Origin: Eublepharis macularius
Taxonomy: Eukaryota; Chordata; Lepidosauria; Squamata; Eublepharidae
Assembly: GCF_028583425.1 (NCBI RefSeq)
Contig: NC_072790.1
Coordinates: forward strand, 213,754,897-213,818,896
Reading direction: 5' to 3'
DNA length: 64,000 nt
Shown: positions 20,662-35,665 of the stretch, one piece after another
How the letters are laid out: every line of letters begins with the position of its first letter
Numbering within the stretch: position 1 is the first letter of the stretch
The notes under the pieces: generated by a model
Seen by the model: only the letters and a program-made list of their open reading frames with translations
Databases searched by the model: none
What the model was told of the DNA's origin: nothing
Translations under genes and position numbers: made by a program

Positions 20662-20836
20662 CCGAGCGAAACCAGCAACTGGGAGGCCGGGAGAGCGGAG
20701 CCGCCTTCTAAGGCTCAGGCTCCGCCCCCGGCCAAGTACCCGTATGCCCGGGAAGGGAGTCTGTCTCTTTCCCGGGCAAGCCTGCAAAACATGGCCCCCG
20801 GCTAAGCAGCGTTGCTGCAGCCGGGAGTGCCAAATT
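20662..20836 (-). repeat. A1, left terminal repeat of the Ngaro element
   Basis: Reads the same as 14490-14662 plus the shared ATT. The junction with host DNA is CAAATT then TAGGTGC. Confidence 0.9.
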
Positions 20837-22283
20837 TAGGTGCTAAGTCAATAAGATATGATTCTAAACAAGGAAAGTGAAGTAAATGAAAGTAGACCTT
20901 TGATGATGTCTGAATGCAAGTATTTGAAGGCTCTTCTTGAGTTCCTCAGACATTTCCCTCTTCAGTCATGCTAGTCTGGACCAGCTCCAAGTTTCGGTGA
21001 ACTCCGTTTGAGATCAAGTGACAGCAATGCCCTTCTACTGTCCTATGCCTGAAGTACATTGCGCCCTAGCATTGCCATCTTTTAAATTGGTTCTTCTAGC
21101 TGCCCTTTTAATATCACTTTGTTCTGTGGCAGTTCTGAGGTTATTTAATGCCATGCCATGAAAAGCTTCAGTTGTCCATTTCAGCATATTAAACCTCTAT
21201 TAAAGGGACAGGACATCCCCCACCCCTACCCGCACCAGCTGACAACCTTAAAATCTTGAATACACTACCTTATATTTTGCATTGGTTTGGTCTTGATAAA
21301 ATGTATTTTTTGGATCATTAGCAATGGATGCCTCTAGTCTTCCTTTCATTACCTGGAGGGATTTTTGGGGTTTATTTTTTTCTAAGGCTGTTGCCTGAAG
21401 AGATTTGTGATGCAAAGCAGTTGTCACTTAAAAGAGAGAGGACAGACCTTTGGCATCTGGGATGTAACTTGTCTGTTGCGAGAGACAAGGGACATAATGG
21501 AAGAGGACAGATGGCTGAGATGTAAAGAAACAACAGTTGGAAGAAGGAATGTTAGCTCTATGTCAGGGAATGGATTTTGTCACATTTCTTTGAAGAGTTG
21601 TTTACCATCACTGTTGCCTGAAAGACTTCAGTGTGTCTGGACTGATGCTACCTTGACTCCAGATTTCAAAAAGAGAAAGGGCAGACCTTGTAAAAGAGAA
21701 AGTGGTAGTGATACCTAATAGCTTTGCTATTGTCTCAAGGAGAGTTGAAACAACATTCAGAAGTTTCTATTTTGCTTTTCAGAGTTCAAGCCTGAAATTA
21801 TCCATTCTAAATTTGAATGTATATTTTGATATAAACTCTTAACTTCAGCATTGGAATGGTTCATACTTGTTGATTGCTCTTGATAGTTCTCATTTTGTCA
21901 GGAATGAAATATAAAATTCCGTAAAGTTATCAAATACTCACTGCATTCTCAAATACATTAAGTGCTAAATACTATTTTGTGTCAACTGTCCAATACCATG
22001 ACTTTGTTGCAAACCACTGATTGCAGAAGTAGACCTTACCTGCCACCTCCTAGCAGCATTCTGTGCTTCCTTTAAAGCCAGGGCTGAGCCTTGGGGACTT
22101 TTGAGAACAATATGTCAAGCAGCTCAGAGAGATACAGCAAGAAGGGGGTTTGGGGAACATGATGAGTACAAAAATGGATATAGAGATTTGGATCTCTTGC
22201 AACTGGAAGTTGACATGTCTAGATGTGAGGTTGTAGAGCTGACCTCAGGAGGAGCAGAAGTAAGAAGAAGGAAAAAGGCCCTT

Positions 22284-22560
22284 CTGTGAATCCAGAATAG
22301 CAAGCTCGTCCTTTAGATACATGGGTCCTAGGCCATGAAGAGGTTTAAAGGTTATAATCAGCACCTTGAATTGAACTTAAAAACAATGTAGCTGCTTTAA
22401 AATAGGCAAGATGTGTTCCCAATGGCCTGCCCCTGACAAATTGGGCTGCTGCATTTATTGTAATTTTGGAGTAGTCTTCAAGGGCAACCCAAGATAGAGC
22501 ACATTGCAGTAGTCCAACCACAAGGTTACAGAATCATGGATTACCGTGTCCAGGTCAGCT
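22284..22560 (+). repeat. Interspersed repeat of undetermined class
   Basis: Contains GGCCATGAAGAGGTTTAAAG, CAGCACCTTGAATTGAACTT and GCACATTGCAGTAGTCCAAC. I recognise this wording as a high-copy repeat of reptile genomes, but I cannot assign it to a LINE or DNA family from sequence alone. Confidence 0.4.
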
Positions 22561-22671
22561 GAGTCTAAGAAAGGAGAGATTTAGGATTCCAAATGCAAAT
22601 GACAGAATGTATATATGATCACCATGCCAACAAGGCAGCATGCTAACCCCAACTCCACTCCATCCAGGAGC

Positions 22672-22897
22672 GGAACTACAAGTGACAAAAGGCACAGATT
22701 GGACACTTGTCAGCTTCCCTCAAGTTTTGATGGGAAATGTAGGCAGCTTGGCGGAATGTTGGACAAGTGACAGTTGAAAAGTCCATTGGACAGCAGTCAG
22801 AGAGCCAAGCTGGAAGACTAGGATGCCTACATTTCCCATCAAAACTTGAGGGAAGCTGACAAGTGTCCAACCTGTGCCTTTTGTCACTTGTAGTTCC
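22672..22897. mobile_element. Foldback/MITE-like element with about 80-bp inverted arms
   Basis: Left arm 22672-22750 (GGAACTACAAGTGACAAAAG to AAATGTAGGCAGCTTGG) and right arm 22805-22897 are close reverse complements, separated by about 55 bp. It encodes no protein. No clear TSD was found, so the superfamily is open. Confidence 0.75.
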
Positions 22898-23065
22898 TCT
22901 CCAAGACAAGTGAATCCAGGTCCTGCAAAGCATCATTCTTCCTGACTAGTATTACCCCATCTTGCCTGAACAAAACATCAGTGCAGGTGTATGGAGTGCT
23001 TAACTGGACAGAAAATGGGAATTGTAAAGCACGGTAAATTCAGTTTTTGAATGAATTATTTTCAG

Positions 23066-23150
23066 AGATTACAGCATCATTATGCAGCCCTGGTTTCTAT
23101 ATTACGAGAACAGTGTGGAAAGGAGCCATGTTGCAGCTGCTCTCAAACAA
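23066..23150 (+). other. Candidate coding exon, unidentified
   Basis: An acceptor-like ATTATTTTCAG ends at 23065. An 85-nt open stretch follows (RLQHHYAALVSILREQC, then GKEPCCSCSQT), with a donor-like AA then GTAAAG after 23150. It enters in phase 0 and leaves in phase 1. The peptide looks helical and Cys-rich but I do not recognise it. Confidence 0.25.
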
Positions 23151-24380
23151 GTAAAGCAACATCAGTCTCATGGGTGCATGCATGTGTATATTTTTGTTTC
23201 AGAATAGTCAGTACTGGTACCATCTGTTCTTATGGTTGATCTTGTATAATGTTTTCTTCAACACAGAGATCGCCATTATTGGAGCACAACAAATCTTTCT
23301 CCAAAATTTATTTTTGTGGTTCATATATATAAATTTTTGTTCCCTGGCATTTGAATTGGAGTGATGTAGGAATAGTAATAAATGCCAGTGAATAATATAT
23401 GAGCCTTTAAAAAACCCACAAATATTGCTGCAATAATACAAAAACCAGAAGAGAAGAAATACAATAATAAGAGAAAAAAATGTCTAAATGTGTCTACTCT
23501 GAACCTCTGAAAATAGCTCTCTTATTCCCGCCCCCCCAAATAGTTTCCTATTTGGTGACTTAGTAACCATGTGTTTAGTAGTGTGAGACACTTTCCACAT
23601 TTTACAAGCATGACTATAAATAGTACTAATTTTCTGAATTGTGATTCTCAATTTCTGCAAATGGTATTGAGACTACCTATGCATGAGTCGCTATGGACTG
23701 GTACATGTCAGTTGTTTTGGCAATTAATCCCCACAGAATAATTTTAAGAATATCAGCTACATGACTTGGATCTAACTGGATTGCCAAGAGACCTGTGTGG
23801 GTGGAAGGTGATGGAAAAATGATCCTTCCACTGTCACTGCGGCTGAAGCTTCACTGATGCGGCTGCTTTCTCCAGAGCAGCTTCCGGGGAGCAGGCAGCC
23901 CGCAGGACTCCCTTGGAGAAAGTAGCAGCTGCTTGCCCCCAAACGAAGCCCTCTTGTGGCTCTTCAGGCAGCGATTCTAACAGAGAGGGGAAGGACCACT
24001 CGGACTTCACTTCCCAGGTAACCTTGCAAGAAAAATCTAGTGTTCTCCACGTGAAGAAAGTCACTTGTAGTCACACTCTTAGACTTGGTTGAGTAACCAT
24101 ACCACTTATATGGTTCTTAAGTGTGGGGCAAGAAGGAAGGTTGATGCTAACCCTCAACCACCCTACTAAAGGCTTCCCAGCCCAGTATTCAGCTTCATAC
24201 GTTTGGTGAGGAGAAGTTTTACCTCAGGGTAGAGGAAGGTCAGCCCAAGCCTGAGCTAGACAAGGGTTTGCAACAACCTCAAAATAGAGGTAGCAGTTTA
24301 TTTGCATTTCCACCCCCTACATTTCCAATTTGTACATGCATATGATGTTTATGTGAATGATTACATCAGCATTATTCTAA

Positions 24381-24633
24381 CAACAACATCATTCGATTTA
24401 TATACTGCCTTTCAGGACAACTTAATGCCCACACAAAGTGGTTTACAAAGTATGTTATTATTATCCCCACAACAAAACACACTGTGAGGTGGGTGGGGCT
24501 GAGAGAGCTCCTAGAAGCTGTGACTGACCCAAGGTCACCCTGCTGGCTTCAAGTAGTGGAGTGGGGACTGGAGAATCAAACCCAGTTCTCCAGATTACAG
24601 TCCCACACTCTTAACCACTATACCAAACTGGAT
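24381..24633 (-). mobile_element. tRNA-derived SINE, antisense
   Basis: On the minus strand it begins CCAGTTTGGTATAGTGGTTA (A-box-like) and has GGGTTTGATTCTCC (B box). The tail runs through TTGTAAACCACTTTGTGTGG and a TATATAAAT-type end next to TTGTTGTTAG. A second copy lies at 57931-58152. RNA polymerase III promoter boxes in a tRNA-like head are diagnostic; this is not a tRNA gene. Confidence 0.85.
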
Positions 24634-24795
24634 CTTTCTATTTTGAATTTTACTCATTTATACGTGTGCTCCTGTATGTTGGCACGACCACATAAAAATC
24701 AAAATGATTGTTATTATATAAAATTTTTGCAGTGTTTCATCAGTGTGTACATGTGCACAGGTAGAGTGAGAAAAGAGACGAAAGAAAAAAAGGTT

Positions 24796-24955
24796 ATGAA
24801 AACTGGCATACTTACATATCTTTCACAGAGAAAATCGGTATTTATTCCCCCTTTTCTTTTTTCTTATAACTATGTGCTTTCCCCCTCTTCTTTTTATTAA
24901 TTTGTTTAAAAATCTTAATAAAAATAATTATAAAAAAAGATAATGAAAACTGGCA
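24796..24955 (+). mobile_element. Severely 5'-truncated L1-type insertion, 13-bp TSD
   Basis: ATGAAAACTGGCA occurs at 24796-24808 and 24943-24955. The 134 bp between ends CTTAATAAAAATAATTATAA plus an A-rich tail. Like the L1-type element at 4752-6269 it has a C/T-rich 3' UTR before the tail. Confidence 0.65.
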
Positions 24956-27798
24956 AACTTTGAATGCACAGTGCTGTATTCAGCTTTTCAGATATAGCAG
25001 TTGAGGAGTCCTAATGTTTCTCCTAGAGACCTGGGCTGCTATTCTGTTCTAACCCCCCTCCCCCATACATAAATAAATCTTCTTTGTTCTTTTGTTGAAC
25101 CTCCTTCTTTGGTGATCTCTGTACTCTTCAGGTGTAATACAAAAATTACTTCAACACAGTGATCCCAAGCCTTTACACTCGCAACATAAGAATATCTAGC
25201 AACTGAAGGACAAGTTTCCATTTCAAAACCAACTAAGTTCCCTAAAATTATAGGAAGTTGTGTAGGTTTCCTCAGTTAGAAGAAAAGGCCTGTCTCAGTG
25301 CCCACCGTCTTCACTTCCCTCTGTACCTCAGGATGGCAAGAGAAGGTAGAAAAACCATGAGTGGGGCTTGCTGCTGACTACCCTCCTTTCCTTTCCTCCT
25401 GCCATGCCAGGGGAGGTGGGAAAATGCCAGCCATCCTCCTTACCTCTCCTGATCCCTGGGGTGGTGGGGGAGGTGGGAAAACACCACCTGTTCTTTCATG
25501 CCATGAGGGGGGAGGAAGCAAGGAAAATGCCAGCTCCAGTGGGGTGCATTGACAGCACCCTCTTTGCATCTTCTCTCTTGCACTGGGAGAAGGAGGTGGG
25601 ACTCAACCATCCTTCCCTTTTCTGGTATGCACCCTGTTTATCCCCCCATACTTCCCCACCCCCCCCCCCCAAGAAGGAAGAAGAGAGCAGACTTCCTGCA
25701 GCCAACTACCCACTCTGGCCTGGGATGCCTCCCCAGTGCTGTAGCCAGGCAGGGAGTGTGGAAACAGCAAGGCAGCTGGTCTGTTTTAATCCCCTCCATG
25801 GCTGGGACCCTAGGCCATCACCTTTGGCCACCTAGAGGACAGACTACTCTGACACCATTCATGAGTATAAACCTCTTTGCTGTCACCTGTCAGCTCTGAT
25901 TGGAACTGCCTGCCTCAAAAAGAAATCAAGTTGCTCGCAGTGCAGATATGACATGAGTGCCATTTTTAAAATTCAGTTGCTTCAAGCTGATGCAACTAGT
26001 CTATCTTGAGTGGGAGGGAAGAGCCACTGCTCTCCCAGCTCAGAATGTGTTGAAGAGAATATTGTGCTGTCAAATATGTTCCTCCCTTGTAGAGGTAACA
26101 GGAAGGAAGAGATGAGAGTGGTGGAAATAACCAAGGAAAGATCAATAGGACTGGAAGTGATGGGGGGGGGGCAGAATCAAAAGAAGACCAATCTAGGCAG
26201 AGTACTAGTTCATTGGCTTCTTGCTGAGTGACTTATTACCTCCAGAGTCTGTCTATAGGCTGGCAGCTTCAAGTGGCTTATCTTCACAGAGCAGCATTAT
26301 GTTAGATCTCATTTTACTTTCTACCAATGCTAAGAACAAATTTAATAGATTGTTGTTTGAAATGATCCTGTAATGTGTTGGCTGAAGTTTGTTTCATTTG
26401 TGTCGATCTGTGTTTTGTGTGTTTTTATACATTTTATGCGTTATTTTAATTTCATTGGACCCCAGCTGGCTTTTATGTAAGTATTGCTTCACTTTATTTA
26501 CAGTCTGCCTTCCTCGCTTGGACTCATGGTAGATTACAGGATATAAAACAGTGCAAACAGGCAGCATAAAACTGTCAATGAAGAATGCAGTTGGGCTAGG
26601 ATTACAGAACTGGAGAAGAAGAAGTGAGGGACTATGAAAATCAATTGGAGGGGGTCCAGGGAGCTGTAATGGGGTTCAAGACCCCCCATCACCACTGTTC
26701 CCAACTTCTCTACTCACGGGGTAGTGAAGTCACGGGGCCAGATGGGGTGCACCACAGAGTTCCCCATCACTGGGTTGGCTGGCCACAGCCAGGCTTCACG
26801 GAGCTTCCTGCATCTGGCCTGTGCACAGCTGCCCAGTGCTCACCTGTGTAGGCATGTTGTGATGCTTACCAGGACCATCGTAAGCCAGCGCTCCGTGGCA
26901 CTGGCCTCACTGGCCTGGGATACTGTGCTGCCTGTGGTCAACCTACACTGAGGTGCCCAGGGACATCCTCTGTAGGAGCACTGCAACCCTTCCTGAGGCC
27001 GTTGTGTTTTCTGCTCTTGTATATGGGATCAAACACTTTTAAATATTAAATATTTAACTTTTAAATATTCATCATCTTTTGTTCCCCCACAACTCCATTT
27101 TTTCAGTACATGTGACAATTGTTTACAGTCGTGGTTAGCATATGGCTAAAAATCCCTAATAAATTTTGAGACAGAATAGTAATGTCTTGCAGTTGCAACT
27201 GTTGCAGAGCATGTTGGTGTACTGGCCATTTCTAATGCAGAAATATTACGTTCCAATCTCATTGTTGAAATGAGTGGTGCCAGGTCTTCTGCTATACCTC
27301 TTAGCATCCTGCTCCTTTGCCAGCAGGAGAAAATTGGGAGCGAGGAGAGGGATGAGGCTATTAGAAATAGTTATATTTTGTTTGGAAGCAGAGTTACTTA
27401 GTTTGAAGCATTTTCCCCAATATGCAGTAATTAATCCTCAGGCAATCAAATTGCAGAAAAGATAGAATTTACAGTTTATTGAGGTAGATTCCATTCGTCT
27501 TAGGGTAGAAAGAGTCACTTTCCTGATAAATGTCACAGCCAAATAGTCTGGCAGCGAGGCTGCAAGTGGGTCTGTGGAAGAGGCCTTTATGGCAGGAGCT
27601 CTGAGAAATACATCTTTCCCTTTGGAAGGCCATGATGCAAGAAAAAGAAATCTTCCAAGAGACAGAAGAGGAGTGAGGAGGCGTTCCCATCTTAGACAAA
27701 GAGAAGCAGCTTACTATCAAGAGAGTTATACATACACACAGAGAGACATGCAGAGCCCCCAAGTGTCCTAGGCATCAGAGGATTGTGCTGCATAGCAT

Positions 27799-27943
27799 AC
27801 TGATGTCACTTTCAACAGAAACTGGAAGTGATGCTGTGGATGCTCTAGAATTTACAAAAACTCTGTCGTAAAACCATAGATTTTTTTGGTAAATTCTAGA
27901 GCATCTAATAACATCATTTTAAGTTTTTAGTGAAGTCACATCA
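27799..27943. repeat. Nested palindromic MITE-like element
   Basis: Inner arms are GATGCTCTAGAATTTAC (near 27839) and GTAAATTCTAGAGCATC (near 27889), exact reverse complements over 17 bp. Outer arms are ACTGATGTCACT and AGTGAAGTCACATCAGT. No coding capacity. Confidence 0.65.
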
Positions 27944-28004
27944 GTGCACCGGTGTACTGAAGGTCTGGCTGTCCCTGTTACCGGAACTGGTCTCCTTCCA
28001 ATAA

Positions 28005-28750
28005 AATGATTTGTGGGGGAATTAGCAAGCAAGGAAGACAGCTATGCAAGAGGCTGGTAACCGCAGGGCTCTATCACCAACTTCTACGGGGTCCCCTCCC
28101 TTATAACAAATGAGGCTGGTGCTTAACATCAAACAACAACTTTTATTAAAGAACAAAGCTGCATGCACATACACTCAGAGTTACAGTGGGTAAAATAATT
28201 ACACACACACATGCACACACAGAGTCCTAGGAAGCTTAGCCAGAAATTGGGAATAGAGAGAGGGAATAAGTATATCTACCTATCCTGAAGAGGGGGTCCA
28301 GTCCGTGGAGGGAGAGCTTCAAACATCCAGCATCCTCGCCAAGGGATCAAGAGGCTCAGGGAAAACCTCAAGGGAACAGCACTTTGGATCCAATAAGCAT
28401 GCACTAAGAGAGAGAGGTTTAGGGGAGTGACCCTAAGGGAGCAGCCAGGAAGCATGCATGATTTGAATGAGGCCAGGGCCCTACCTTTATAGGTAAAATG
28501 TGCCCTGAGGTGGGAGAGCCCACCTAGCCATTAGAACAAAGGCTCCAACGGTCAGTTCCTGGGTTTGACAAAAGTTTGATCTCCTTGATTGGTAGCTGCT
28601 GGGGTGTGTGAAAGCAAATGCAAAACATGTTCTAGCGCTGCACAAAAGGGATAGTTTGTTAGTGAATTCCACCGGAGCTAAGTTGATGGATTTTAGGTGG
28701 GGACTGTACTTTCCCAGGAACGACTGTATAAACTTATGAATGTCATTTGA
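28005..28750 (-). repeat. Possible LTR-like segment, minus orientation
   Basis: Contains an antisense polyadenylation-like word (TTTTATTAAAG) and shares CCTATCCTGAAGAG plus following sequence with 40801-41060. Limits and class are uncertain. No internal retroviral genes are present. Confidence 0.25.
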
Positions 28751-29423
28751 TTAGCTCCTCAGTCAAGGACAGGAGATCTCATCATGTAAGAAGGGAAAGC
28801 AATGTGTTAAGCGGGTATGACTCTGCGAGACCTTTGTTGCGCTGGACTCTTATGGGGCTGGTGGGACTGCAAATCCAATCACCTCTTAATCCCTCCACAT
28901 TTCTGTGTGGCATTCCATGCATGCCGTGTTCTCCCGGGCAGGACTCAGCAACTGTTGGAGGCTCTCTGGTGGCAATACAGCAGCCATTTTAAATCCAGAG
29001 GCTTGGTGATATTTTTAATATCACAAGCAACCATATTAAAATGGCTATTAAAATGGCGGAGGCCAGGCTGACTGCTTACAATTCTCACTCCACAATTTTT
29101 CTTGGGTGTTGCTGGCTGTGGCCTGGTGACCTTAGTTGTAGTCCATTCTGAACTGTCTTAGAGCTACATCACCACAGAAGTCATTTTCTGCATTTATAAT
29201 ATTGTAGCATCTTCAGTGTTGCTATAGAAATTGTAATTTCCATCTCACATTGAAGTGTTGTTCATATCACACTGTATCTGAAGAAATGGGCTGTGCCCCA
29301 TGATGTTATACTACATTTGGCAGAGATTAGGATGGTTGCCTTTTCTCTGTTGGGAGGTCATGGAAACTTCTTTTTGAATAGCCCTCACTTCCCAATGTAT
29401 AATTTAATCATATTAAAAATATA

Positions 29424-33381
<3,958 letters not shown>

Positions 33382-33389
<8 letters not shown>

Positions 33390-34447
33390 TAGAGGTGGGC
33401 ACAATCCAAAAAAAATTACCGATCAAGCTGATCGGGGATCGGTGCCGGCGATGACCCCAAATCTCCGATCCACACCAGTCATCTCCCGTTTCTGATCCGT
33501 GGATCGGGGATCTGGGAGGCCAAAGCGGAGGGGTGCCCTGCTGTTCCCAGCTATGTGGGAAGGTGGGTGGTGGTGGCGACCACCGGGTCCGTTGGGCACA
33601 GGGAGGCAGCGACGAGCCACCTCCCCTCAGGGAGGGGATGTTCACACACACACACCCTTAGAGCAGAGGGGGGGGAGTTTTTAACCCAGCGACAAGCCAC
33701 CTCCCCTCAGGGAGGGGACGTTCTCACACACACACACACACACACTTAGAACAGAGGGGGAAAAGTTTTTAACCTGTCCCTGCCTCTCCAAATAGAGAGA
33801 GAGAGACACCCCGTCAACATGTTTCAGCCAGCTTTTTAAAAAAAGCAGGGACAGAATCCTCCATTCTTCCCCACCCAATTTTAAAAGCAAGCAGCCAGTC
33901 TTCCAAAAGCATATTTTAAACACACACACAGAGCGGTTTTCCCACAAAATACAGTGTTTTAAAAGCAGGTTAAAAACAGAGAGTGACAGACAGAAAAACA
34001 GCCATTCCTCCTACAAAGCCCCGTTTTTTAAAAAAGCAAAAAACGTTTGGAGTGCCCATGGCTACAGAACACCCCCTTTCCCCTCTCTCCCCTGGCTGTC
34101 TTCTCCCAACTGGTGAGTGCGTTGCTGCTCCATGGTTGGAAGGAAGCCCTGCTGATCAAGGCAAGCTGAGCTTCCATTTGGGTTTCCAGGGTGACAGAAG
34201 GAGGGCAAACTCAGCTCAGGCATTCCCCTGGCTCCGTTGCCAGGGGAATAGATTACTGGCGCTGGAGTGACTGGATCTCCGATCAGATACCGATCACCCC
34301 GATCAAGACCCGATCAAGCCCCCCCACCCGAAACGCTGGATTGGTTGCCGTGGACGACACCAATCCGCCGGGTCCCGATTGTACGAACGCCATTATCGTG
34401 GGTATTTTTCTATCGTAATGCCGATCGTGCCCATCTCTATTCTACAA
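33382..34447. mobile_element. hAT-like non-autonomous element (1050 bp), 8-bp TSD with one mismatch
   Basis: The element at 33390-34439 starts TAGAGGTGGGCAC and ends GTGCCCATCTCTA. Flanks are TTCGACAA and TTCTACAA. Subterminal regions on both sides are dense in GATC-containing words (CCGATCA, GATCGGGG), possible transposase-binding repeats. No transposase ORF is visible. Ends and TSD length match the elements at 35674 and 55522. Confidence 0.8.
33608..33772. repeat. Two-copy tandem duplication with CA tracts inside the hAT-like element
   Basis: AAGCCACCTCCCCTCAGGGA-type sequence followed by a CA run, CTTAGA(A/G)CAGAGGGGG and AGTTTTTAAC occurs twice, about 82 bp apart. Confidence 0.75.
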
Positions 34448-35665
34448 CCATCAAAATAAAGCCTTAAGTACTCTACCATAGAATACCACCTTGGAAAGGG
34501 AGGGAGAAGACTTATAATTACATGCCTAAATTCCCATAAAATTGTCAGAGGCTATTTCAATGTCCTTAAGCCTGAACTAAACCTAACCTGGGAAATCCAC
34601 GCTAAGGATTTTTCAAAATGGTTAAAAGCAGCTGCAGCCAGGTGCAGGTAAAATCCACTAGAATAGAATATCTGTGTTTTCTTCCCCCTGCACTGTTTTC
34701 CAAACCTTGATACCCTCTCTTTTGCTGCCATTTGCCTCACAAGGGAACATATAAAACTCAAATCATTGATTTATCAGGGACAGTCTTGTCTGTTCTGACT
34801 AGTAGCAGCTCACCTGGAAGAGGTCTTTCAGATCACTTGCTACCTAATCTTCTTAACCAGAGGTGCTGAGAATTGAGCTTGGAAACTTCTGTGTGCAAAG
34901 CCACAGCCCTGCCACAATAAAGCAAGTACCATAGAGGTATTTGTCTGTTTTACCTCCTAAGAGAGACATCATGTCTAAAGGGATTGTTTGCATTGGGATA
35001 ATGTTGTAAAGGAAAACCTGCTTCCAGAGTTGTAGCTGCAATTCAAAATGCCCCCCTACCTGCGAGGTAGGTATATGAAATGCTGTTCACAGATCTCCCA
35101 AGTCACACATCACTTCACTTTTAGTCAGCCTCAAAACAATGTAGGGGCAACTGTGCACAGAAGAGAGAAGGGACAAAATAATCAGGATTTCTCATAGAAG
35201 CAAGTGCTGTTTCTGAGTCAATGAAACCAGACAGTAATCCCACAAAAATCCATCATTTGGAGCTGTGCTGAACACAGAATTTCAACTGTAGTTTATTACG
35301 TTATTAATTATTTAGAGGATTTATAAGCTGGCTCTCTTGAGATCTGCTTGAAATTCACAAGGTTAAAAACAATATAAAAATAAAATCATAAAAATAGAAA
35401 CAAAAATGATCAAATCCTATGTCAAGACACACAAAGAATTCTTAAGGGATGTAAAAGAGTATAGAAACACTATTTATATTCCTAATAATATTCCTAAAAC
35501 AACCCTCAACCTGGAACCATTCAAAACTTGGATTAAAAAAAAAGATTCAAAACCTAGAAAAAGATAAATGTTTTATCTTAGCACCTGAAAGGCAATAAAG
35601 AAGGTGTCAGTGCCCTTTGGAGTATCCAAAGGTAAGGTACCACCATTTAGAAAGCCCCGTCTCTG
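34448..35665. other. AT-rich spacer between two hAT-like elements
   Basis: No gene recognised. 35290-35570 resembles an antisense LINE tail. Confidence 0.5.

Larger units (their letters stand above)
13880..20836 (-). mobile_element. Complete Ngaro-type tyrosine-recombinase retrotransposon
   Basis: Minus-strand order: A1 repeat, GC-rich 5' UTR, gag, RT-RNase H, tyrosine recombinase, SGNH hydrolase, B1, A2, a 176-bp spacer, B2. The A1-ORFs-B1-A2-B2 split-direct-repeat plan and the recombinase in place of an integrase define Ngaro/DIRS-type elements. The A copies (173 bp or slightly more) and the B copies (434 bp) look identical to each other by eye. All four ORFs are free of internal stops, and CpG dinucleotides are abundant, all of which suggests recent insertion. 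There is no TSD. The outer ends and the internal B1/A2 junction share ATT. GC content is much higher than in the flanks. Confidence 0.93.
20837..24380. other. AT-rich DNA, no firm gene
   Basis: Contains a widespread-type interspersed repeat at about 22284-22560, a 226-bp palindrome at 22672, and a candidate exon at 23066-23150. No other structure recognised. Confidence 0.5.
24956..29423. other. Mixed AT-rich DNA with local C/G-rich low-complexity tracts
   Basis: 25361-25700 is rich in GGGGAGGTGGGAAAA-type words without a clear repeat unit. 26488-26600 resembles an antisense LINE tail. A palindrome lies at 27799-27943. 28005-28750 may be LTR-like (separate entry). No gene recognised. Confidence 0.45.

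Noticed and set aside
20335..20787. Arg-rich 150-codon ORF
   Set aside because: Composition artefact of the CpG-rich 5' UTR and A1 repeat.
24381..24633. Possible tRNA gene (A and B boxes)
   Set aside because: The tRNA-like head is fused to a SINE body and recurs at 57931.
28005..28750. Solo LTR of an endogenous retrovirus
   Set aside because: Kept only as a low-confidence repeat: no clear TG/CA ends, TSD, or internal genes.
33608..33772. CRISPR-like spaced repeats
   Set aside because: Only two tandem units with CA tracts inside a eukaryotic transposon; not an array.
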